Source: Thermoplasmatota archaeon
Lineage (GTDB): Archaea > Thermoplasmatota > Thermoplasmata > Thermoplasmatales > Thermoplasmataceae
Assembly: GCA_023381355.1 (NCBI GenBank)
Contig: JAMCUL010000004.1
Span: 39,788-103,787 of the forward strand
Direction of reading: 5' to 3'
Length of the DNA stretch: 64,000 nucleotides
The first letter of the stretch is position 1. Every line of letters starts with the position of its first letter. A program made the translations under genes and the position numbers. The notes below the pieces were generated by a model. That model was not told the DNA's origin, made no database searches, and saw only the letters and a program-made list of their open reading frames with translations. Below, piece after piece: positions 17,840-28,104 of the stretch.

Positions 17840-17887
17840 AGTCAGGGGTTACCTGATTTGGTGATCTAATATGATAGCACCCTGACT
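17840..17887. repeat. Inverted repeat upstream of korA
   Basis: Perfect eight-base arms (AGTCAGGG and CCCTGACT) separated by 32 bases, about 130 bases before korA. It could form a hairpin in a transcript from the left or mark a protein site; there is no further support. Confidence 0.35.
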
Positions 17888-18019
17888 TCATAAATTTGTG
17901 TAGAAACGCTAACGTATATCACGGTAATAGCCTGATTTTCTGGATAGGTTTAGAGCCTTTAAATTTCAGGGTTTTAAAAGTTTGAAAACTATTTTAATAA
18001 CGAATCAATACCTTAAAGG

Positions 18020-19924
18020 ATGAAAAAAATAGACATCAACATTACAGTTGGTGGCCCTCAGGGTGGAGGCATTGATACATCCTCCAATATGATTAGCAGG
18101 GCCTTTGCACAGTCTGGTTATTATGTTTTTGGCGTGAGAGAATATCACTCTAATATTAAGGGGAGACACAGTTACACTCATGTAAGGATTAAATCTGAAC
18201 GTCCGCGCTCTCTGAGATATCCAGTTGATTTTCTGGTTGCTCTTGATCCGGACAGTATTTTCGAACATCTTGAAGACATAGGGGCGGGGACGAGGATAAT
18301 TTATGACAGTAGCATAGAAAAGGCAGAACTTTCCCAGGCAAGGATGATAATGAGGGATACTGCAAAGAAGATCAAGGAAACACTTGATGAAGATAAATTC
18401 CCCAACACTATTGCAGGAGCAGTCCAGTGGATGAAGTCAAAAGGCGCAATGCCCCTTTCAATCCCATTCACAAATGTAGTTCAGGATGCAATAAAAGAAG
18501 GAGTTCCCAGCAGGTATTTCAATACTCTTGGAGCCGCCCTAACCCTTGCAATAGCCGGGGTTGACAGGAAATACATGGAGGAGAGCATAAGACTTGTTTT
18601 TGCAGGAAAGGACAAGATTATAGAGGAAAATGTTAGGGTTGTTGATGCTGCCTATTCTTACTGCAGAAACAACGGACTCCTTGGAGAGACTCTTCCATAT
18701 ATTGAGCATTCAAAGAGGTTCATGATTACAGGAAATGACGGAGCAGCCATCGGGAAGGTTATGGGTGGACTCAGGCTCCAGACTTATTATCCGATTACCC
18801 CTGCAAGCGATGAAAGTACCATCATGGACGAGCATAATTACATAAAGTGGGTAGATACTGAGGCAAGCAAGATGAAGGACGCTGGTGTCGTGATCGTGCA
18901 GACAGAGGATGAAATATCTGCAGCAACAATGGCAACTGGCGCTGCAGTCACAGGAACAAGGACCGCGACTGCTACCAGTGGACCTGGATTCTCGCTCATG
19001 GCCGAAGCAATTGGCTTTGCAGGAATAGATGAAGTTCCATTAGTTATAACGCTGTATCAGAGAGGAGGTCCATCAACTGGTCTCCCAACAAGGAATGGAC
19101 AATCAGACCTCCTGTTCGCAATGAATACGGGGCACGGTGAATTCCCGCGAATAGTTATCTCGTCAGGAGATGTTGAGGAATGCATATATGATTCAATGAG
19201 AGCATTGAATTATGCCCAGAGATACCAGATGCCTGTCCTTCATCTCATAGACAAGAATCTGGCAAATACAACTGATTTCATTTCCCTGATAGACTCGAAG
19301 AAGGTTCCTGTAATGGCCCACAAATTTGAGAGCCACGGGCTGAATTTCAAGAGATACAACCTTGACACAAAGAACGGCATATCAAACCTGGGGGCATTCG
19401 GAAAAGATATATTCTGGATGACAGGTGATGAGCACGACGAACTTGGTCATGTTACTGAAGATAGCGATGTGAGGGACCAAATGATGGAGAAGAGGTTCAG
19501 GAAACTTGAGACTGCAGATCTTGAAATTCCGCAGGATGACAAGGCTATCCTGTATGGAGATCCAAAGGCGGAGATCACTTTTGTAACATGGGGAAGCCAG
19601 AAGGGCCCAATTCTTGATGTCATAGACATACTCAAGGAAGAAGGAATAAACGCAAACCTGCTTTACCTCAGAATGTTCATCCCATTCCCTACAAAGTTCG
19701 TGAAGGAAGTTCTTTCTAAGGCGAAGATAATTATCGATGTGGAGAGTAATTTCCTGGGGCAGGCCGCCTCCGTGGTAATGGCAAATACAGGAATAAATAT
19801 AGAGAACAGGATACTGAAATACAACGGAAGGCACATGACTGAGGATGAGATACTGGAATCTGCGAGGGATATAATTAAGAATAAGGGGAATAAAATAGAA
19901 AAGGTGTTGAAACATGGCGCATAA
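18020..19924 (+). CDS. korA: 2-oxoacid:ferredoxin oxidoreductase, alpha subunit (gamma-alpha fusion)
   Basis: Large subunit of the two-subunit archaeal enzyme that oxidatively decarboxylates 2-oxoacids (pyruvate, 2-oxoglutarate and others) to acyl-CoA while reducing ferredoxin; 634 residues. The N-terminal gamma domain opens with VGGPQGGGIDTSSNMISRAF. The alpha domain contains the substrate motif YPITPASDES at about residue 256, an EDEISAATMATGAAVTG segment and TSGPGFSLMAEAIGFAG. A TATA-like box centres about 25 bases before the ATG, and AAAGG abuts it. It overlaps korB by 11 bases, so translation is probably coupled. Confidence 0.94.
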   Translation: MKKIDINITVGGPQGGGIDTSSNMISRAFAQSGYYVFGVREYHSNIKGRHSYTHVRIKSERPRSLRYPVDFLVALDPDSIFEHLEDIGAGTRIIYDSSIEKAELSQARMIMRDTAKKIKETLDEDKFPNTIAGAVQWMKSKGAMPLSIPFTNVVQDAIKEGVPSRYFNTLGAALTLAIAGVDRKYMEESIRLVFAGKDKIIEENVRVVDAAYSYCRNNGLLGETLPYIEHSKRFMITGNDGAAIGKVMGGLRLQTYYPITPASDESTIMDEHNYIKWVDTEASKMKDAGVVIVQTEDEISAATMATGAAVTGTRTATATSGPGFSLMAEAIGFAGIDEVPLVITLYQRGGPSTGLPTRNGQSDLLFAMNTGHGEFPRIVISSGDVEECIYDSMRALNYAQRYQMPVLHLIDKNLANTTDFISLIDSKKVPVMAHKFESHGLNFKRYNLDTKNGISNLGAFGKDIFWMTGDEHDELGHVTEDSDVRDQMMEKRFRKLETADLEIPQDDKAILYGDPKAEITFVTWGSQKGPILDVIDILKEEGINANLLYLRMFIPFPTKFVKEVLSKAKIIIDVESNFLGQAASVVMANTGINIENRILKYNGRHMTEDEILESARDIIKNKGNKIEKVLKHGA

Positions 19925-20840
19925 TTTTAAGACTGACCTGACTGTAGACTGGTGTCCTGGATGTGGTGATTTTGGTATAGTCACATCAATTACATCAGCA
20001 ATGACTGAACTGAATCTGGACCCACTTGGTGTGGTTATGGTTTCTGGTATTGGTTGCTCTGGAAAAACACCACATTATATCAATGTGGCAGGTATGCACA
20101 CTCTTCACGGAAGAGCCATACCTTATGCAACTGGAGTTAAACTGGCAAATCCCAAATTAAAGGTTCTTGTGACTGGAGGTGACGGAGATCTTATGGGAAT
20201 AGGAGCGGGACATCTCGTTGCCGAAGGAAGGAGGAACACAGGGATTACAGTAATGATTTATGACAATGAGGTTTATGGCCTGACAAAGGGACAGGCTGCA
20301 CCTACAATGCCACTTGGTGAGCAGACGAAGAGCCTTACAAAACCCAACATATTCACGAGACTTAACCCAATTGCCCTGGCACTTTCTTCTGGGTACAGTT
20401 TTGTTGCAAGGGGATTTTCGTTTGATATGAAGCAACTGAAAGATATAATCAAGAAGGCCATAAATCATCCAGGCTCTGCTGTGATTGATATTCTCCAGCC
20501 ATGCCCCACATACAACAACATCAATACAATGGAGTGGTACAAGGAGAGAGTCTACAAGCTTGAAGATGATAAGGAATGGGATCCAGTTGTGAGCACGGAG
20601 AACATTTCCCACGCAGACGAGAAGTTTTCAAGGGCAATGCTGAAGGCACAGGAATGGGGAGAGAAGATCCCAACAGGAATATTCTACCAGAACACTGCCA
20701 TAGAACCGTTTACAAAGAGGATCAACAGGAATGTACCCAACTATCTGGATATTACACCTTCAGAACAGGTAATATCAACGGATGCGGGCTTCACAATTGT
20801 GGATCCAGAAAAAACTTTTGCTGACAAAATAATAGGTTAA
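19914..20840 (+). CDS. korB: 2-oxoacid:ferredoxin oxidoreductase, beta subunit
   Basis: Thiamine-pyrophosphate-binding subunit of 308 residues. It begins with WCPGCGDFGIV and carries GIGCSGKTPHY and the TPP/Mg motif TGGDGDLMGIGAGH with the following YDNEVYGLTKGQAAPT. Four Cys for the Fe-S cluster are present (WCPGC, GC, and CPT near residue 198). Together with the overlapping upstream korA it forms the complete two-subunit enzyme that feeds acetyl-CoA and succinyl-CoA. The stop overlaps the convergent UMP kinase gene by four bases. Confidence 0.94.
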   Translation: MAHNFKTDLTVDWCPGCGDFGIVTSITSAMTELNLDPLGVVMVSGIGCSGKTPHYINVAGMHTLHGRAIPYATGVKLANPKLKVLVTGGDGDLMGIGAGHLVAEGRRNTGITVMIYDNEVYGLTKGQAAPTMPLGEQTKSLTKPNIFTRLNPIALALSSGYSFVARGFSFDMKQLKDIIKKAINHPGSAVIDILQPCPTYNNINTMEWYKERVYKLEDDKEWDPVVSTENISHADEKFSRAMLKAQEWGEKIPTGIFYQNTAIEPFTKRINRNVPNYLDITPSEQVISTDAGFTIVDPEKTFADKIIG

Positions 20841-21517
20841 TCCCCGGTTACGAGGGTTCCAACATATTTTTTTCCTGAGATGCATTTTTCCATGTTGTCG
20901 AAATCCTTTCCAGATATTATGTGGAGGTTTATTCCTGCTCGCTTTCCAATCAGGAGTGAGACTGAATCCATGAACTGGTTGCTCCCTGCACCTGTATAAC
21001 TTGCAAGTGAGATACGGAAGGCCTCGTCGTAGTCCAGGCGATCAAATCGAATTGCATTTGGATTCTTTCTCGGATCCTCGCTATATACCGCATCCACTGA
21101 TGTAATATTGATCACGTCCTTAATTCCCGCGGATTCTGCCAGAAGCATTGAAACTGTATCTGTTGTGTGTCCCGGGACGGTACCACCCATGACCACGGTT
21201 CCACGTCTGTTCAGTTCAGTGAGTCCCTCAACAACAGACTCCGGTATCCACTCCTGCTTATTTCCCATGGCAGAGGCGAGAAGCATGGCATTCATCCTTG
21301 TTGCCCTGATGCCGATCTCATCCATAAAGAAATCATTGGAAGTGTACTTCTTCATTGCATTTACATAGTTCCTTGCGGTAATCCCCCCACCTACAACAAC
21401 ACCATAACGATCTTTCTGGACCTGCCGCATTATTCCGACGAACCTGTTAATGAATTCAAAGTCTATATGTTCCGGGTTCACCATGGAACCTCCTAGAGAT
21501 ATTATAAATTCCCTCAT
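20837..21517 (-). CDS. pyrH: Uridylate kinase (UMP kinase)
   Basis: Amino-acid-kinase-fold enzyme of 226 residues that phosphorylates UMP. It begins with FIISLGGSMVNPEHID, has GVVVGGGITARNYVNA, and the archaeal-type IGIRATRMNAMLLASAM. A VMGGTVPGHTTDTVSMLLAE segment binds the substrate, and NITSVDAVYSEDPRKNPNA contacts the nucleotide. It is a single minus-strand gene, divergent from prf1 by 46 bases, so the two promoters lie back to back. Confidence 0.93.
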   Translation of the reverse strand: MREFIISLGGSMVNPEHIDFEFINRFVGIMRQVQKDRYGVVVGGGITARNYVNAMKKYTSNDFFMDEIGIRATRMNAMLLASAMGNKQEWIPESVVEGLTELNRRGTVVMGGTVPGHTTDTVSMLLAESAGIKDVINITSVDAVYSEDPRKNPNAIRFDRLDYDEAFRISLASYTGAGSNQFMDSVSLLIGKRAGINLHIISGKDFDNMEKCISGKKYVGTLVTGD

Positions 21518-21563
21518 GAAATCGATTCATCAAAGTTATATAGTATTATAAATTTTCTAAGTT

Positions 21564-22808
21564 ATGACAAATGACGAGAAACAGCTCAGGAGATATGAGT
21601 TCAAGAAAGCGATGGAGGAGCTTTCAAATTTGAAGGGACGTGGTACAGAGCTGATTTCTTTATATATTCCTCCGGACAAGCAGATATGGGATGTTGTTCA
21701 ATACCTGAGGGAAGAATACTCCACTTCTGCCAACATTAAGTCGAAATCCACCAGGAAGAATGTGCTTTCTGCAATTGAGTCTATCATGTCAAAGCTTAAA
21801 TATTATAAGTCACCGCCAGAAACAGGACTGGTCTTCTTTGTGGGGCATGTTCAAAAGCGAGGGGATCAGACTGAAATGTTCAGTGAAATCATTGAGCCAC
21901 CCGAGCCAATCCAGACATTCATATACAAATGCGATTCACAGTTTTACACAGAGCCTCTTCTTGTGCAGTTGAAGGCGAAAGATGTATATGGACTCATAGT
22001 CATTGACAGGAAGGAAGCAACCATAGGCTTCCTGAATGGAACTAACATCGTTGCCGTAACGAATGAACAGTCTCTTGTGCCTAGCAAGCATCACCAGGGG
22101 GGACAGTCTTCCAGAAGGTACGAACGACTTATCGAGATAGCGGCAAATGATTATTTCAAGAAGATGGGGGAAATTGTGAACAATACCTTCATGCCAATAA
22201 TCAGGGACATGAAGGGAATATTCATAGGTGGCCCGGGATCAACAAAGAACTTCTTCTTTGAGAATGGGTATATGTTCAATGATATTACGAGGAAGGTGAT
22301 TGATCTTTATGATGTCGGTTATACAGATGAATCTGGATTAAGGGAACTTGTGGAGAAGGCTGCCGAATCGATGAAGGATCTTGAAATTGCGAGGGAAAAG
22401 GACCTGGTCAACAGATTCATGAGGGAAGTAAGGAAGGGTGATGAGGGGCTCGCAGTTTATGGTGAGGCTGAGGTTAATCATGCCCTTCAGATGAAGGCTG
22501 TCGATATCCTCCTGATATCGGATGGGATACGACGAACAAAATACTACTATAAATGTCCAGCATGTGGCCATGAAGAGGTCTTCAACTCAAGGCCGGAGGA
22601 TAACACATGCCCGGCCTGTGGTTCTGCGATGGAACTGGATCATGAGGATGACTTTGTCAAGACTCTTTATAAAATGGCGGAGGATTCTGGCGCAACTGTG
22701 GAAATGATAGGAGAGGAGAGCGATGAGGGAAAACTCCTCAAGAAGGCCTTTGGTGGTGTTGTTGGAATACTCAGGTATGTGCCGCAGAAAGAAGCAAGAT
22801 CATCGTAA
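21564..22808 (+). CDS. prf1: Peptide chain release factor aRF1
   Basis: Translation termination factor reading all three stop codons, 414 residues. The stop-recognition motif is [14 protein letters not shown] in the N domain (near residue 60). The peptidyl-tRNA hydrolysis motif is [11 protein letters not shown] near residue 178. The C domain contains a zinc ribbon, CPACGHEE and CPACGSAM. The length and domain order are normal for archaea. A TATTATAAATT box lies about 20-25 bases before ATG 21564. The last nine bases overlap the convergent PRC-barrel gene. Confidence 0.96.
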   Translation: MTNDEKQLRRYEFKKAMEELSNLKGRGTELISLYIPPDKQIWDVVQYLREEYSTSANIKSKSTRKNVLSAIESIMSKLKYYKSPPETGLVFFVGHVQKRGDQTEMFSEIIEPPEPIQTFIYKCDSQFYTEPLLVQLKAKDVYGLIVIDRKEATIGFLNGTNIVAVTNEQSLVPSKHHQGGQSSRRYERLIEIAANDYFKKMGEIVNNTFMPIIRDMKGIFIGGPGSTKNFFFENGYMFNDITRKVIDLYDVGYTDESGLRELVEKAAESMKDLEIAREKDLVNRFMREVRKGDEGLAVYGEAEVNHALQMKAVDILLISDGIRRTKYYYKCPACGHEEVFNSRPEDNTCPACGSAMELDHEDDFVKTLYKMAEDSGATVEMIGEESDEGKLLKKAFGGVVGILRYVPQKEARSS

Positions 22809-23054
22809 CATTTTTAATTTTGTCACGTCAAGCACGAGATAATCCTTTCCTGCAACTATCAGGTCGAACGGTATTATATACCTGCCACTCTCATCCTTCT
22901 TCAGTGAGACAAATCTCTGATCGCGTGGAATTGCCAGGATACTCTGGATCTTGCCTGTTCGCTGATCAAATATAAAATCGTCAATCGTCCCGACAATAGT
23001 GCCGTCACTGGTCCCGATCTGAGTGCCCACAACCTTCCTGAGTCTCAATTTCAT
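22800..23054 (-). CDS. PRC-barrel domain protein
   Basis: A single PRC-barrel domain of 84 residues, with [30 protein letters not shown] and a following [16 protein letters not shown] strand pair. Such free-standing archaeal PRC proteins are linked to cell division (CdpB type) or RNA work, but the role of this one is not shown. It lies 30 bases after VAT on the same strand and may be its second operon gene, or start from its own promoter. Confidence 0.85.
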   Translation of the reverse strand: MKLRLRKVVGTQIGTSDGTIVGTIDDFIFDQRTGKIQSILAIPRDQRFVSLKKDESGRYIIPFDLIVAGKDYLVLDVTKLKMLR

Positions 23055-23084
23055 ATTTCAATCAGTGCATATTACAATAAAAAT

Positions 23085-25331
23085 TTAATTGTAGAGGCCA
23101 GTTTCCTCTACCTGTTTTCTCCTCTCCCTGACACTTTTTCCCATGTTCTTGGAGAGATTTTCGTAGAATTTGATGACCTCGTCATCCACTGATGGCTTGA
23201 TTGTTTTCATGGCGTCACTGAAGTTTGCCTGTGTTACGTTGGTCGCGTCAGGGTCAGCGCGGTATGCCATCATCCCTGCCTCCCTGCAGAGATTCTCAAG
23301 ATCTGCACCAACATACCCGTCTGTCTGATCAGCGATCTTTTCAAGATTGACATCCGGGCCAAGAGGCATGTTCTTTGTATGAACCTTGAGGATGAGAAGC
23401 CTGGCATCCCTGTCAGGCGGGGGAATGTATATCATCTTGTCAAACCTTCCCGCCCTAATAAGGGCAGTGTCAAGTATGTCCGGCCTGTTTGTTGCACCTA
23501 TCACAACAACACCCTGTAGAACCTCAACTCCGTCCATGGAGGTAAGCAGCTGGTTAACTATTCTCTCTGTAACCCCTGAATCGCTGCCGCCACCACGTCT
23601 AGGTGCAATAGAATCAATTTCGTCAAGAAAAACTATGGACGGGGCGACCTGTTTTGCCTTCTTGAAAATCTCCCTCACGGCCTTCTCACTTTCCCCAACC
23701 CATTTGCTCAGTACTTCTGGTCCTTTGACCGAGATGAAGTTGGCATTGCTCTCGTTTGCCACAGCCTTGGCAAGAAGTGTTTTCCCGACACCCGGAGGAC
23801 CGTATAACAGGAATCCTTTTGGCGCACGAATTCCAAGCTTCTTGAATACCTCCGGCTTCAGGAGAGGGAGCTCAACGCTTTCCCTCAGTTCACTCTTGAC
23901 ATTTTCCATGCCGCCTATGTCGTTCCAGTGAATGTCGGGTATCTCGGCCATGACTTCCCGCAGGGAGCTGGGTTCAATTGTCTTCAGCGCCTCGCGGAAA
24001 TCATCGGCGTTAACCTCCATCCTCTCAAGTATTTCAGTGGGGATTGGCTTGTCGAGATCGATGTCGGGGAGATATCTCCTCAGGGCATTCATGGCTGACT
24101 CCCTGGCCAATGCCGCCAGGTCAGCCCCTACAAAACCATATGTCAGGTCTGCGATTTCATCTATGAATTTGGCCCTTTCTTCCTCCTCCATGCTGAATGG
24201 CATGGCCCTTGTATGTATGGAAAGGATCTCCTTCCTTCCCTTCTTATCTGGGACACCTATGTTGATCTCCCTGTCAAACCGTCCGGGCCTCCTTAGGGCT
24301 GGATCCACTGCATCTATACGGTTGGTTGCTCCGATCACGATTACGTGTCCCCTCTCCTTGAGCCCGTCCATGAGTGTAAGAAGCTGTGCAACTACACGTC
24401 TTTCAACCTCACCCTGAACCTCCTCCCTCTTTGGTGCTATTGAGTCAATCTCATCTATGAATATTATGGAAGGCTCCTTGTCCTCTGCATTCGTAAATAT
24501 TTCCCTCAGTTTCTGCTCACTCTGGCCATAGTATTTGCTCATTATTTCCGGCCCATTTATCGGGAAGAAATTTGCGCCGGATTCGTTAGCCACGGCTCTT
24601 GCGATAAGTGTTTTACCGGTACCCGGCGGACCGTACAGTAATACGCCCTTTGGAGGTCTTATCCCGAGTCTTTCAAATAGCTCGGGATGCTTCAGCGGGA
24701 GTTCTATAATTTCCCTCACTTTGCTGAGCTGGTCACTCAATCCACCGATATCCTCATAACTTATTCTTGAAACATCCTCAAGGAGCTCAGAGGCTGCGTC
24801 CTCCTTGATTTCAATTCTTGTTGTTTCTCCAATCTCCACGGGAACCTTTGATGGCACTGTTTTTACTACCTTGAACAGAAGTCCTGAATGCCCTGCTAGT
24901 GTCAGGCCAGGGACACTTATATTATCCTGCTCTATCATTGGCCTCCTGAGAAGCGTCTTCTGGACGAAATCATCAATACCCTCCCCAAATTTAAGCTTCT
25001 GCTCCTTCCTTATTATTGGGGCAAGAACAACCCTGCTCGCAACCTCTACCTTCACTCTCCTGACCTTTACCTTGTCCCCTATTGAACATCCGCAATTATT
25101 CCTCATAACACTGTCGATTCTCACGATCTGCTTGTTTTCATCCTCAGGTCTCGCCCTGAAAACTCTACCAACAGTCTTCTTTGGATTCTTTTCGATCTCA
25201 ACCACGTCTCCAATCTCGACTCCGAGTGAAATCCTTGATTCTTCGTCAAGCCTGACTCGTGACATACCAGGATCAGTGGCATTAGCTTCTGCTACTCTGA
25301 GTATAATTCCTTCTCCTGTTGAGTACGACAT
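23085..25331 (-). CDS. vat: VAT / CDC48-type AAA+ ATPase
   Basis: Archaeal homologue of p97/CDC48, an unfoldase that works with the proteasome; 748 residues. An N domain opens with [22 protein letters not shown]1 has Walker A GPPGTGKT and Walker [16 protein letters not shown]2 has GPPGVGKT and [14 protein letters not shown]. The C-terminal tail ends VEETGLYN, where the last aromatic residue fits the proteasome-docking HbYX idea (YN here, so not a strict HbYX). The start is taken at ATG 25331 (MSYSTGEG), matching the family; the in-frame start at 25346 would add five non-conserved residues. Confidence 0.95.
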   Translation of the reverse strand: MSYSTGEGIILRVAEANATDPGMSRVRLDEESRISLGVEIGDVVEIEKNPKKTVGRVFRARPEDENKQIVRIDSVMRNNCGCSIGDKVKVRRVKVEVASRVVLAPIIRKEQKLKFGEGIDDFVQKTLLRRPMIEQDNISVPGLTLAGHSGLLFKVVKTVPSKVPVEIGETTRIEIKEDAASELLEDVSRISYEDIGGLSDQLSKVREIIELPLKHPELFERLGIRPPKGVLLYGPPGTGKTLIARAVANESGANFFPINGPEIMSKYYGQSEQKLREIFTNAEDKEPSIIFIDEIDSIAPKREEVQGEVERRVVAQLLTLMDGLKERGHVIVIGATNRIDAVDPALRRPGRFDREINIGVPDKKGRKEILSIHTRAMPFSMEEEERAKFIDEIADLTYGFVGADLAALARESAMNALRRYLPDIDLDKPIPTEILERMEVNADDFREALKTIEPSSLREVMAEIPDIHWNDIGGMENVKSELRESVELPLLKPEVFKKLGIRAPKGFLLYGPPGVGKTLLAKAVANESNANFISVKGPEVLSKWVGESEKAVREIFKKAKQVAPSIVFLDEIDSIAPRRGGGSDSGVTERIVNQLLTSMDGVEVLQGVVVIGATNRPDILDTALIRAGRFDKMIYIPPPDRDARLLILKVHTKNMPLGPDVNLEKIADQTDGYVGADLENLCREAGMMAYRADPDATNVTQANFSDAMKTIKPSVDDEVIKFYENLSKNMGKSVRERRKQVEETGLYN

Positions 25332-25488
25332 GATCCATAAAAGCAAAATGAGTATATAATCCTAAAGAAAGAACACACAGAAAAATACCTGATCTGGCAG
25401 AAAATATCCTCATGAACAAATGTAAAACATCTCATTTTAAATTGGTATGCTGGAGATGAAGTCCATAACCCAGTTTTGAGGCGCTGAT

Positions 25489-26949
25489 CTATATCTTGAG
25501 CCCTGTAATCCACATCATGTCTTTCGGTACCCCCCGGTTTTCAATGATGTGCTTCATCACAAGAGAACTTGGCCTCAACTCTCTCTCCTTTGTCTTAAGA
25601 TCTACACCTATCAGGCCGAAGCGCTTCGAGAAGCCGTTTCCCCATTCATAGTTGTCAGTAAGTGCCCAGTGGAAATAACCCTGCACATTTGCACCATCTG
25701 CGATTGCCCTCTCTACATTATAAAGATGCGAAACAACATACTTTGGCCTGTATTGATCGATTGCATCGGCCATTCCATTTTCAGTTATCATCATCGGCAT
25801 ATGGTACCTGTTATGATATGACATCAATACATTGTAGATTCCTTCTGGATATATCTCCCATCCAGTATCGCTGGTTGACCTACCGTCCCTTGATTTCACG
25901 CCTTCTCCTGTAGCATGACCGAAGCCAAGGACTATCCTCCATCCACTGGGATCTGAACTCCGTTCAACAACATCCCTGCTGTAATAATTCACTCCTATCC
26001 AGTCAAGATGGCCCTTCATGTCATTCCTTGTTTCTGGATTACTTGAGAACCTTGTATCGTCCTTAATGTCGTCATTGTACCAGCGGAGGTCCCCCTTCAC
26101 TATTGCATCAAAGAATGAATAGCGCATCTGGAATTCAACCATGTCCTTCAATTCCACGTCAGTTCCATCCAGTGGCTGGAAATCACCATTTGCATATATG
26201 ATTCCAACATCTTTTGTTGAGTACTGCTTCAAAGCATCATAGGCCCTTGCATGTGCCTGTGCAAAATTCCTCTTTCGCCTGGAGAAACCTCCACGTGAAA
26301 AATCTCTGCTACACCCCTGGAAAACCATGTTCGGCTCATTCATTGTTGACCACCTGTCAGCGAATGAGTTAAATGTGTTTCCAATAAAGGCTGCATATTT
26401 TGCAAACTCGACCGTGATCCTGTCGTCAAAACAGCCACCTATTGCCCATTCCTTCTCCTTTCCAGAATTACCTGATGGATCATTGAGCCATCTCGGTACT
26501 GTCCAGTGATAGAGATTTATAACTACGTAGAAACCACGCTTCTTCAGATCGCTGAAAATTTCCATGTAATGCCTTATACTTTCTCTGTTTGATCGCTCCT
26601 CAAGTTTCTTCATAGCGGCTTCAGGTACTGTAATCGCAGTGATCGCATCCCCATCCCTTACGATTTCAACCTGAATATCCTCAGTGGATTCGGGGAATAT
26701 TCTTGACCATTCTATGCCGATTCTGGCTGAATTCATTCCGATGAACTGTGCATAGTCATGATCTTTTCTGAACATGTCCCAATAGGCGGGACCGTTCTCC
26801 GGAAAATCCCCCGATACATAATGTTTTTCAATATTTCTTGGATCGTGCGACCAAATATACCAGTCCGAATTTGAATCGATATCTGAAAGGCCCATTTCAA
26901 ACTGGAACCCCGCTTCGGAAAAGCCGAACTTAAAACCTTCTGGAAACAT
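25489..26949 (-). CDS. GH1 beta-glycosidase (beta-galactosidase/glucosidase)
   Basis: Family 1 retaining glycosidase of 486 residues, of the archaeal LacS/BgaS kind. It starts MFPEGFKFGFSEAGFQFEMG (sugar-binding Gln present). The acid/base glutamate is in MNEPN near residue 205 and the nucleophile in ITENGM near residue 400, followed by YFHWALTDNYEW. No signal peptide is seen, so it acts in the cytoplasm on imported oligosaccharides. A TATA-like TATAAATA (26971-26978) gives a leaderless start. A 19-bp element upstream matches one before the sugar-binding-protein gene. Confidence 0.95.
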   Translation of the reverse strand: MFPEGFKFGFSEAGFQFEMGLSDIDSNSDWYIWSHDPRNIEKHYVSGDFPENGPAYWDMFRKDHDYAQFIGMNSARIGIEWSRIFPESTEDIQVEIVRDGDAITAITVPEAAMKKLEERSNRESIRHYMEIFSDLKKRGFYVVINLYHWTVPRWLNDPSGNSGKEKEWAIGGCFDDRITVEFAKYAAFIGNTFNSFADRWSTMNEPNMVFQGCSRDFSRGGFSRRKRNFAQAHARAYDALKQYSTKDVGIIYANGDFQPLDGTDVELKDMVEFQMRYSFFDAIVKGDLRWYNDDIKDDTRFSSNPETRNDMKGHLDWIGVNYYSRDVVERSSDPSGWRIVLGFGHATGEGVKSRDGRSTSDTGWEIYPEGIYNVLMSYHNRYHMPMMITENGMADAIDQYRPKYVVSHLYNVERAIADGANVQGYFHWALTDNYEWGNGFSKRFGLIGVDLKTKERELRPSSLVMKHIIENRGVPKDMMWITGLKI

Positions 26950-26994
26950 TAGCAGGAATTGAACGCGAATTATTTATAATTAATCCAACCATTT

Positions 26995-27013
26995 TTACTA
27001 CCGGATATAGCAT
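26995..27013 (-). promoter_or_regulatory. Imperfect palindromic operator upstream of the GH1 gene
   Basis: Half-sites TTACTAC and ATAGCAT flank a five-base spacer. It matches 13 of 19 positions of the perfect palindrome before the transporter operon (33744-33762), with the TACTA and ATAG cores kept. Its centre lies 55 bases before the start codon, against 56 at the transporter. Both are about 28 bases upstream of the TATA centre, a position typical of activator sites. Confidence 0.65.
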
Positions 27014-27047
27014 AATCCCATGGAACAAGAACATATAAAAACTGGAT

Positions 27048-28070
27048 CTAAGCCTTGAATGGCCTCAGCTTCACACTGGTCATCTTGATATCCTCGAGTG
27101 ATGCAGTCTTTCCGCCAACTGAATATATCTTTTCATCTTCAGTTTTTACGTAGAAAGTATTTCTGACGAATGGAATGCGTTCAGTTCTTTCAACCATGCC
27201 TTTTATGTGCCTCCTATCCTCATGGAAGAACCCTTCCACAGTGGCCTCAACAGAATATCCGGCCTTACTGAAGCAGTCTATAGCATCACACGTAACCCAC
27301 ACATTACAGAATTCCCACGCTATTGATGGATCAAAGTTCCTGAGTATCTTTCCCTCATGCCAAAGTGACTGGTTGAAGTAATACGACATCACATGAATCA
27401 GGTCATCCTCCTCAAGATAGATTCCATAATCCTTTGAACCCTCATCACCCTGAACTGTTACCAGGCACGATTTCCTGTCAGAGATTGTCATCTCATTTCC
27501 CTTGCCGGGAGAAAATCTGAGAAGGACCTTCCCATCAAAACTCAGTGTTTTTATCTCCTTCTGGCTTATCACGTAAACGAGAAGAAGTACTGTTATTCCT
27601 CTTTCCAGGGCCTTCCTTAACTCATCAATTATTGAGGCAAGCCTTTCATACTTTACTGAGAGAATTAATTCTGTAGAGGTCTCGCTTATCATGTTGATTA
27701 TCTTTTCCGTTATTTTTTCATCCTTCTCAACAACGGAAAGAAATGATTTGTAATTTTCTGAATACATCATCCTTTTCTGGACATACCTCTCGAGATTGGT
27801 CGAGTATGATTCAAGCCATTCTCGCTGCCTTCGCATTATTGTTGAGATCGGTATGGCCTTATAAAGCGTCTTTTTTCCCAGGCTCTGTTCTATGAAGCCC
27901 TTATTTGACAGTGAGGTGAAGAGATCATAGACCCTTGGCTGAGGTACTCCAGTGCTCTTCACTATTTCAGTGGAGGACATTGGACCCTTCAGTACAAGAC
28001 TCTCATAGATCTTGATCTCGTAAGAAGAAAGACCAAATTTGGACAGACCTTCGAATATATCTTCTTCCAT
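27048..28070 (-). CDS. TrmB-type sugar-responsive regulator
   Basis: Transcription regulator of 340 residues. The N-terminal winged helix (about residues 1-75) is of the TrmB kind: GLSSYEIKIYESLVLKGPMSSTEIVKSTGVPQPRVYDLFTSLSNKGFIE. A coiled-coil stretch follows (RRQREWLESYSTNLERYVQKR), then a PLD-like/sugar-binding C-terminal region. It lies 34 bases after the last transporter gene and 98 bases upstream of the GH1 gene, on the same strand. This makes it the natural candidate for the factor that binds the paired palindromes, acting on uptake and hydrolysis together (inference). Confidence 0.88.
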   Translation of the reverse strand: MEEDIFEGLSKFGLSSYEIKIYESLVLKGPMSSTEIVKSTGVPQPRVYDLFTSLSNKGFIEQSLGKKTLYKAIPISTIMRRQREWLESYSTNLERYVQKRMMYSENYKSFLSVVEKDEKITEKIINMISETSTELILSVKYERLASIIDELRKALERGITVLLLVYVISQKEIKTLSFDGKVLLRFSPGKGNEMTISDRKSCLVTVQGDEGSKDYGIYLEEDDLIHVMSYYFNQSLWHEGKILRNFDPSIAWEFCNVWVTCDAIDCFSKAGYSVEATVEGFFHEDRRHIKGMVERTERIPFVRNTFYVKTEDEKIYSVGGKTASLEDIKMTSVKLRPFKA

Positions 28071-28104
28071 CTCTATATACCATATATCTAATATACCTTA
28101 TAAG

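Larger units (their letters stand above)
17284..18019. other. Gene-poor region with short open frames and a long-range inverted repeat
   Basis: About 735 bases with no gene of normal length. Three short plus-strand frames follow one another: 17389-17460 (23 codons), 17477-17593 (38 codons, starting MKERPRGVTILVTLPG) and 17583-17756 (57 codons). They look like remnants of decayed genes or unlisted small proteins. The arms AGTCAGGG (17840-17847) and CCCTGACT (17880-17887) form a perfect eight-base inverted repeat with a 32-base loop. At the right end CTATTTTAATAAC (about 17988-18000) is the korA promoter. Confidence 0.5.

Noticed and set aside
19382..19984. Minus-strand frame of 200 codons
   Set aside because: It is antisense to korA/korB, whose protein sequences are certain; it is a shadow frame.
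23386..25359. Long plus-strand frames of 160-184 codons opposite VAT
   Set aside because: Ser/Leu-rich shadows of the highly conserved AAA ATPase gene.
28071..28100. Direct repeat TATACC before the TrmB-type gene as an operator
   Set aside because: One copy coincides with the likely TATA box, and the sequence does not match the paired palindromes at the other two promoters.
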